Below are positions 5,005 through 9,697 of a DNA stretch of 9,697 nt, piece by piece (within the stretch, counting starts at the first letter, position 1; each line of letters opens with the position of its first letter). Location: the NCBI GenBank assembly GCA_937877565.1, contig CALFJB010000061.1, positions 1 to 9,697 on the forward strand. The letters are read 5' to 3'. Both the position numbers and the translations under genes were made by a program. The DNA comes from an uncultured Selenomonadales bacterium (lineage in GTDB: Bacteria; Bacillota; Negativicutes; Selenomonadales; Selenomonadaceae). The notes under the pieces were generated by a model. That model was given only the letters and a program-made list of their open reading frames with translations. It searched no databases and was not told where the DNA came from.

Positions 5005-6570
5005 ATGAATCGTGAGGAACTTAGACGACTAATCAATGAATCGCCAGAGAGATTTTTTGAGCGAGACAACTCAGGCAAAGGATATATTTGTGCATTGTGT
5101 GGAAGTGGAACGGGCAAACATGGTACAGGTCTGAGCGTGAAACAAGCAGCGAATGGTAGACTGATAATGACGTGCTGGTCGTGTGGCGAGAGTGGAGATG
5201 TAATTCATTGGCTGGAAGTAACGAAGCGCATGAACTACAACGAAGTATTGGAATATGGGGCAAGAGAATTGAATAGAACGGATTTATTGCAAATAGAAAA
5301 TAAATCTTATTTTAGTAGCCAGAATAAAATTTTAGATGAGCCGGAAGTAGACTATATAAAATTTTATGAGGAAGCAGCAAAACACCTTGAAGAGACAAGC
5401 TATTGGAGAGAACGGGGCTTGTCGCTGGAAACTTGCCAGCATTTTGGAATAGGGTACATAGAGAAATGGAGACACCCGAAAGCTCCAGAAATAGTATCAT
5501 ATAGCCCAAGACTGATAATTCCAATAAGCAAAGATGGATATTTAGCGCGAGATGTAAGGACTGAAGTGCCAGAAGCAGAAAAGTCATATACAAAATCAAA
5601 GGTAGGAAAAATCAGTGTCTTTAATTTGGGAGCATTGAAACAGAAGATAGTATATGTAGTCGAAGGGGAACTTGACGCGATAAGTTTATGTGAGATAGGA
5701 TTTTCAGCAATAGGTTTGGGTTCGATAGCTTATAAGAAAAAGCTGATAGAATCAATCAAGGGTTCATCAAATAAGCCTGAGATAATGATAATCGCGTTAG
5801 ACAATGAAAAGACAGCTACTACGGCAAAAGCAGTGAAAAAAGTGGCAGAATATCTAGAAGAAGAATTGAAGAAATTAGGAATCTTTGTTTTAGTAGCAGA
5901 AAATCTGTATGGGAAATATAAAGACGCAAACGAGGCACTCGTCGCCGATCGAACTGGATTGAAAAAATCAGTAGAGGAAATTCAAAAATTGGCAGTTAAT
6001 ATGAAAGATAGAATGTCAGTAGAAAAGATTAGGTCACTGGAAAAATATTTGAAAGAAGCAACGCTGAAAAAGGATATATTGGAATATCATAAATATGTCA
6101 ATCGAAAAACAGGATATGCGAATATAGATGAACATGGCAGATTGTTTCCTGGATTGTATGTACTGGGAGCAGTAACAGGTTTAGGGAAAACGACATTTAT
6201 GAATCAAATGTCAACTCAGATGTCAAACATGGGTCAAAATGTACTGTACATCTCATATGAGCAAACGATGTTTGAATTGGTATCGAAAGGGCTTGCGAGA
6301 TTAACATATCAAAGTCAGAGTAAATTTAGTGCGATGGATATAAGACGGGGAGCAGAGGGCAATAGCATAGATGAAGCGATCTCAAAATACATGGAAAAGG
6401 GGAAAAATGAGTTTGTCTACGAAGCCGAATTTGACGATACGATAGATGTGATTTGTGAAGAGGTAGAAAAATTTGTGAAACGAGGAATGAATCCAATAGT
6501 GATAATCGACTATTTGCAAGTTATAGCTCCAAGTGAGAAGAATAAGCATAAATCTACGAAAGAATCCTAG
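5005..6570 (+). CDS. Primase-helicase, N-terminal part (zinc ribbon, TOPRIM, DnaB-like ATPase), frameshifted
   Basis: These 521 residues are most of a bifunctional primase-helicase of the phage T7 gp4/Twinkle type, which makes primers and unwinds DNA at the fork. A CHC2-like zinc ribbon has C29, C32, C57 and C60. The TOPRIM core has VVEGELDAIS (E220) and ALDNE (D266), with KDANE at 306-310. The RecA-like helicase domain has Walker A GAVTGLGKTT (388-397, K395), YEQ with E419, and Walker B IVIIDYLQVI (D502). Start ATG at 5005 has GGAAG (4993-4997) seven bases upstream. The frame ends at TAG 6568-6570 just after STKE, in the middle of the helicase domain. The missing remainder follows at once in another frame. 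Arg AGA and Ile ATA codons are more frequent here than in the rep gene, hinting at separate origin. Confidence 0.9.
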   Translation: MNREELRRLINESPERFFERDNSGKGYICALCGSGTGKHGTGLSVKQAANGRLIMTCWSCGESGDVIHWLEVTKRMNYNEVLEYGARELNRTDLLQIENKSYFSSQNKILDEPEVDYIKFYEEAAKHLEETSYWRERGLSLETCQHFGIGYIEKWRHPKAPEIVSYSPRLIIPISKDGYLARDVRTEVPEAEKSYTKSKVGKISVFNLGALKQKIVYVVEGELDAISLCEIGFSAIGLGSIAYKKKLIESIKGSSNKPEIMIIALDNEKTATTAKAVKKVAEYLEEELKKLGIFVLVAENLYGKYKDANEALVADRTGLKKSVEEIQKLAVNMKDRMSVEKIRSLEKYLKEATLKKDILEYHKYVNRKTGYANIDEHGRLFPGLYVLGAVTGLGKTTFMNQMSTQMSNMGQNVLYISYEQTMFELVSKGLARLTYQSQSKFSAMDIRRGAEGNSIDEAISKYMEKGKNEFVYEAEFDDTIDVICEEVEKFVKRGMNPIVIIDYLQVIAPSEKNKHKSTKES

Positions 6571-6578
6571 ATGATACG

Positions 6579-6992
6579 GTGAAGAAGTTAAAATCCATAC
6601 AGAGGAAATATGGCTTGGTGGTGTTTTTGATTTCCTCACTTAATCGGCAAAATTATTTAACGCAAATAGATTTTGAATCATTCAAAGAAAGCGGAGGGAT
6701 AGAATATACGGCAGATGTAGTTTGGGGTTTACAGCTTGCTTGCATGAAAGATGATATATTTAACAGAGCGGCAGATTTGAATAAGAAAAGAGATACGATA
6801 AAAAAAGCAAAATCCATGAATCCACGTCAGGTAGAATTGGTATGTTTGAAAAATAGATATGGAAACTCAGGTTATAGCTGTTATTTTAACTACTATCCAG
6901 CGTACGATTATTTTGAGCCATGTAAAGAAGAAGATATAAAACCAGTTGAAGCGGGAAAAGTAACAAAAGAAGATGAGGAAATAATAAGTTAG
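6579..6992 (+). CDS. Primase-helicase, C-terminal part of the same broken gene
   Basis: This frame carries the end of the DnaB-like helicase domain, in the order expected directly after the Walker B region: KKLKSIQRKYGLVVFLISSLNR (sensor-like SLNR), then DFESFKESGGIEYTADVVWG, then a Lys/Arg-rich stretch and the C-terminus. Adding one base at about 6565 joins it to the upstream part as STKE-I-LDD-TVKK, giving a single protein of about 662 residues, normal for the family. The GTG at 6579 is the first possible start but has no ribosome binding site, so independent translation is doubtful. It is best read as part of one gene broken by a one-base deletion or a sequencing error. Confidence 0.85.
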   Translation: MKKLKSIQRKYGLVVFLISSLNRQNYLTQIDFESFKESGGIEYTADVVWGLQLACMKDDIFNRAADLNKKRDTIKKAKSMNPRQVELVCLKNRYGNSGYSCYFNYYPAYDYFEPCKEEDIKPVEAGKVTKEDEEIIS

Positions 6993-7014
6993 GATACCCA
7001 CCCGCCCAAAAATG

Positions 7015-7063
7015 AATGGATTAAATATGGATTAATGACTAAAAAATCCTAAAATCCATTTTT
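7015..7063 (+). terminator. Terminator of the primase-helicase operon
   Basis: AATGGATT (7015-7022) pairs with AATCCATT (7053-7060), with an inner GGATT (7029-7033)/AATCC (7045-7049) stem, and a T run reaches 7063. It acts rightward. The 16-bp palindrome TTTTC-TATATA-GAAAA (7060-7075) sits between it and the leftward terminator. Confidence 0.65.
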
Positions 7064-7071
7064 CTATATAG

Positions 7072-7120
7072 AAAAGCTGACGAATCCACAATCCGTATTA
7101 GAATTGTTTAACTCGTCAGC
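7072..7120 (-). terminator. Terminator of the leftward SF2 helicase gene
   Basis: GCTGACGA (7076-7083) and TCGTCAGC (7113-7120) form a perfect 8-bp stem with an inner ACAAT/ATTGT stem (7088-7092, 7103-7107). Read on the minus strand the hairpin is followed by TTTTC (7075-7071). It lies 45 bp beyond the helicase stop. Confidence 0.75.
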
Positions 7121-7165
7121 AAAACTTGTGCCGCCATTTTGTGATGTAGACAAACTTTATTTTGC

Positions 7166-9376
7166 TTATTCATTCTGATTATGAGGAGATTTCACGAAAA
7201 TCCAAAAACGATGTTGTTGCACTTTTTTATCACCTCTGACTTTTATTAACTTATAGGCAAAATCATTCAATACGAAAGGTTTATTTTCGAGAACATTAGA
7301 TAAGGAATCAGTAGTGTAAGTAGTTCCATCTTTATTTGAAAACCAATTTAATATTTTTAAGAAAATTTTATTAGGTGTACTTACGGGAGAGCCATTTGAT
7401 TTAAGTAATTCAGAGTTTTTAAAATGGATATAATCTTCGTTCTCCTTTTCGTTTTTTTCATATTCTTCTTGAGAGATAGATATTTCGTCAAGAAGATTTA
7501 ATATGTCGCCTTCATCTATATCAGATTGGGAAATATTTTTTTGATTATCAAGGAAATGTACATCATCAAAATTAGTGTGCTCAATCCAACGGAGTTGTTG
7601 GTCGATAGCAGGATATTGAGTATTAGCAATATCAAGAATAGATTCGTAGTGTTCGATTTCTTTTTTTATATAACTTAAATTATCCAATGTATAAGATTCA
7701 GATTCATTGTTGTAAGAATTGCGTGAAGTTATGAAATGTAAAAATTTGGACTGTTCTTCCAGATAATTTACAATCTGGAAACAAAAGATGTAAGCTAAGA
7801 AGGAATAGTTGAGAGCTTGGAGATTCCAGTTTACTTCGTTAAGTTTTTCTTCTTCAGAAGCCAAAATGAAAAGTAATTTTTTCCTTAGATAATTGGTTTT
7901 TTGGGAATTTTTTTTGGTATAAAAAATATCAAAAATTTTTCTTCTATCAGCTTGAAATTCACCAAATTTTTCAGGTTTGATATGAAAATCTGGATTTTTA
8001 GCATAGATAATGTTAAGAAAAGTGGAGATTCTATCAATAAGTTTAAAGATAGCACAAAGATTGTACTTAACTTTAGTTTTTTCTTTTTTACCTTTCTCTT
8101 CTAAGTAGAACATTTTATTTTTTTGGAGTTGATATTCACTAGAATAATCTTGTTGTATTAAAGAGTTCAAAAAATCGTGACGCTTATCTTTGGGGATAAT
8201 TTCAAGTTGAAGTCTAGCAACGAGTGATTTTAGGTCTTTTGCTAAGAAAGTTTCAATCTCAGTTTCAGAATAGTTTCTGATATAAAGATTGATAGTAGAA
8301 TCATCATTTATTCTAATTCTACCAAGCATTTGAATAAATTGAGAGCGGTCAAGAATGTCGATAACTACGTGTTTAACCGCTTTATCTTTAATATTGATGC
8401 CGTTGTCAAGAACTGAAGTTGCAATAAGTACATTTTCATCAAAAGATTCATTTTTTACGATGTTTTGATAAGTTTTGTATTCATTACTTTCAGTATTAGC
8501 TTTTTTAGAATCTTTAGTAAGGAAAGCAGATGAGATATTTGAATCCGTGAGTTCTTTCAGTAAGGAATTTCCTTTAGATTTAGAAGAAACGAAAATGAGC
8601 CATTTGTCATCTGGAAACTGGTTGATTAAATTGGTAAGTTGTTTTAAATCATCATAGGCATTGATAGTCTTGATATAATCGTAATTACGTTGGAAATAGT
8701 AATAAATACAACCATTTAATACATTATCATTTTCTTTCAACATGATAGGCTCAAAAGATTCTTCAAGCGTAGCAGACATATAAATTCTTATGGAATTTTT
8801 GAAGTTATGAGCAATGATTTTAATAATTTCATTGGTATAGGGATAGAAAGTAGAATCGGAAGTAAGAAAATGACATTCATCACAAATGATATATTTAAAA
8901 TTTTGTGTTCGTATATCAGTGCGATTATAAAGTTGGTGATAAGAGCAAACAGTAATGATGTCCAGATCAATAAAAAGTTTATCAATTCCTTCATCGGTGT
9001 AGCAGGTTATAGTTTTTGAAGGCTTATCATAACCTAAGTCAATCAAAAGTTCTGCTAGAGCCAATTTACTTTGTCGATTTAAAGCAACTCTATTACTGAG
9101 TAAGAGAATTTTATCGTTACGTTCGTACCTTTTATTATCATTATGGACTTTTCGGATAAGGGAGTGCTGAATGAAATAGTTTTTTCCTTTACCTGTTTGA
9201 GCGGAAATAAAAACAGGAGTATCACTTGTCCAGTTAGCAATTTCCTCATCATTAATAAAGTGAGTTAAATATTTTTTCTCATCATCGAAAGGGAAATATT
9301 TGAAGTTGATAGAGTATTCACCATAAAATGGATCCCGATTCTTTGAATGTTTGCAATAAATATCTTTGATAAGCAT
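7166..9376 (-). CDS. SF2 DEAD/DEAH-type helicase (DECH box) of mobile elements
   Basis: This 736-residue protein has the full set of superfamily 2 helicase motifs in its first 360 residues. Motif I is AQTGKGKN (59-66, K65), with Asn where Thr or Ser is usual. Motif Ia is around LLLSNRVALNRQ (91-102), motif II DECH (166-169) and motif III SAT (201-203). Motif IV is WLIFVSSK (259-266), motif V ATSVLDNGINIKD (319-331) and motif VI QMLGRIRI (349-356). It should therefore be an ATP-driven nucleic acid translocase. Residues 360-736 hold no motif I recognise, but are Lys/Glu-rich with aromatic clusters and probably give specificity. Start ATG at 9374-9376 has GAAGGG (9393-9388 on the minus strand) 11 bases upstream. 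No nuclease or methylase gene is adjacent, so a restriction role is not supported; a plasmid or phage DNA-maintenance role is more likely. Confidence 0.85.
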   Translation of the reverse strand: MLIKDIYCKHSKNRDPFYGEYSINFKYFPFDDEKKYLTHFINDEEIANWTSDTPVFISAQTGKGKNYFIQHSLIRKVHNDNKRYERNDKILLLSNRVALNRQSKLALAELLIDLGYDKPSKTITCYTDEGIDKLFIDLDIITVCSYHQLYNRTDIRTQNFKYIICDECHFLTSDSTFYPYTNEIIKIIAHNFKNSIRIYMSATLEESFEPIMLKENDNVLNGCIYYYFQRNYDYIKTINAYDDLKQLTNLINQFPDDKWLIFVSSKSKGNSLLKELTDSNISSAFLTKDSKKANTESNEYKTYQNIVKNESFDENVLIATSVLDNGINIKDKAVKHVVIDILDRSQFIQMLGRIRINDDSTINLYIRNYSETEIETFLAKDLKSLVARLQLEIIPKDKRHDFLNSLIQQDYSSEYQLQKNKMFYLEEKGKKEKTKVKYNLCAIFKLIDRISTFLNIIYAKNPDFHIKPEKFGEFQADRRKIFDIFYTKKNSQKTNYLRKKLLFILASEEEKLNEVNWNLQALNYSFLAYIFCFQIVNYLEEQSKFLHFITSRNSYNNESESYTLDNLSYIKKEIEHYESILDIANTQYPAIDQQLRWIEHTNFDDVHFLDNQKNISQSDIDEGDILNLLDEISISQEEYEKNEKENEDYIHFKNSELLKSNGSPVSTPNKIFLKILNWFSNKDGTTYTTDSLSNVLENKPFVLNDFAYKLIKVRGDKKVQQHRFWIFVKSPHNQNE

Positions 9377-9418
9377 AACAAAGTATTCCCTTCAGTAAAA
9401 ATTATTTTGATTGAATAT

Positions 9419-9447
9419 ATTTTACACATTTAGAGAGAAACTGTCAA
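9419..9447 (-). promoter_or_regulatory. Strong promoter of the SF2 helicase gene
   Basis: On the minus strand a perfect -35 TTGACA (9447-9442) is followed after 17 bp by TAAAAT (9424-9419). The leader to the ATG is about 35 nt. This is the best sigma-70-type promoter in the window. Confidence 0.8.
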
Positions 9448-9456
9448 ACTAGGTAG

Positions 9457-9462
9457 TATAAT
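9457..9462 (+). promoter_or_regulatory. Rightward -10 box for the terminal gene
   Basis: A perfect TATAAT lies at 9457-9462 with no recognisable -35 upstream. A transcript from here would have a leader of about 150 nt holding the two hairpins before the gene at 9622. It may need an activator. Confidence 0.45.
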
Positions 9463-9499
9463 CAAAAAATTTGAATATATATTATGTATGAGATAGAAG

Positions 9500-9594
9500 G
9501 ATAAAGGCTGTCAGAAGCCAGTTATCGTCTAATCAAAAGGAACATAGGAAAATAGAAAAGTGACATACTGCGTATGTAGCGGTATGTCCTTTTT
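9500..9594 (+). promoter_or_regulatory. Two-hairpin structured leader ending in an intrinsic terminator
   Basis: Hairpin 1: GATAA (9500-9504)/TTATC (9522-9526), a small A/AG internal loop, then GGCT/AGCC with a 6-nt loop. Hairpin 2: GACATACTGC (9562-9571)/GCGGTATGTC (9579-9588), 10 bp with one G-U pair and a 7-nt loop, followed by CTTTTT (9589-9594). The terminator ends 27 nt before the start codon of the next gene, so expression depends on readthrough. No known riboswitch is recognised. Confidence 0.6.
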
Positions 9595-9621
9595 GATGTG
9601 TTTAAGAATGGAGGAATCAAT

Positions 9622-9697
9622 ATGAAACAAGGAAAATCTCTCATGGAGTTAGGAATGGAACTCCAACGTCAGCGCAACAATCGCCAAGACTTCATTG
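9622..9697 (+). CDS. N-terminus of an unidentified mobile-element protein (partial)
   Basis: ATG at 9622 follows GGAGG (9610-9614) by seven bases. The 25 visible residues read MKQGKSLMELGMELQRQRNN followed by RQDFI, after which the window ends. The opening GKSL-x-EL-x-x-EL-x-RQ is like the start of plasmid and phage DUF932-type proteins found near replication genes, but the fragment is short and that comparison is from memory. More CGT/CGC/CAG codons are used here than in the primase gene. Confidence 0.6.
   Translation, partial: MKQGKSLMELGMELQRQRNNRQDFI

Larger units (their letters stand above)
9411..9480. repeat. Exact 10-bp direct repeat flanking the divergent promoters
   Basis: TTGAATATAT occurs at 9411-9420 and 9471-9480, exactly 60 bp apart. 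The first copy overlaps the leftward -10 box and the second lies just downstream of a rightward TATAAT. The palindrome ACTA-GG-TAGT (9448-9457) lies between them. One repressor bound to both copies could silence both genes; this is inferred. Confidence 0.5.

Noticed and set aside
6541..6570. Programmed -1 frameshift joining the two primase-helicase frames
   Set aside because: The overlap of the two frames is short and has no X XXY YYZ slippery heptamer. ACG AAA GAA TCC does not allow re-pairing in the -1 frame.
7901..9019. Several 60-70-codon frames on the plus strand opposite the SF2 helicase, and one in another minus-strand frame
   Set aside because: They lie wholly within a well-supported helicase gene, lack ribosome binding sites and show no family features.
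7166..9376. Restriction subunit of a type III or type I system
   Set aside because: The protein has helicase motifs only; no PD-(D/E)XK nuclease motif is visible and no methylase or specificity gene is adjacent.
1..9697. tRNA or rRNA genes and insertion-sequence ends
   Set aside because: I saw no cloverleaf with conserved T-loop sequence, no rRNA-like stretch, and no transposase with terminal inverted repeats. The Rpn protein is transposase-like by family only.

Overview
The window is an AT-rich accessory segment from a low-GC Gram-positive-type bacterium (Bacillota). Codon use, strong GGAGG-type ribosome binding sites and the look of the Rpn nuclease and primase-helicase fit that phylum. 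A Negativicutes host such as a Selenomonas or Megamonas relative is my guess, not something the sequence proves. A replication initiator followed by iterons, a primase-helicase and an SF2 helicase point to a plasmid, phage-plasmid or integrated element rather than core chromosome.

Left part (1-1472). The 3' end of a gene resembling ArdA antirestriction proteins is followed by a complete Rpn-family PD-(D/E)XK nuclease with its own terminator. Next is a small XRE-type repressor preceded by two 13-bp direct repeats that look like its operator.

Middle-left (1552-3437). A membrane-anchored coiled-coil protein with C-terminal MORN repeats is followed by a 37-residue hydrophobic peptide and a 96-residue soluble protein of unknown function. 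The set ends at a strong intrinsic terminator. I do not recognise it as a described system.

Replication region (3493-5004). A promoter overlapped by a palindrome drives a putative Rep protein. Behind it lie 22-bp iterons, an AT-rich palindrome, a chain of overlapping alternative hairpins, and a compact two-domain structured RNA candidate that ends in an intrinsic terminator just before the primase gene.

Right part (5005-9697). A zinc-ribbon/TOPRIM/DnaB-like primase-helicase is broken by a one-base frameshift near 6565. It converges on a leftward 736-residue SF2 DECH helicase, with one terminator for each strand between them. A divergent promoter region flanked by an exact 10-bp direct repeat separates the helicase from a rightward gene cut by the window end. 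That gene also has a two-hairpin leader ending in an intrinsic terminator. The two rightward operons therefore share a layout of structured leader, terminator, then gene, which suggests control by termination and readthrough.
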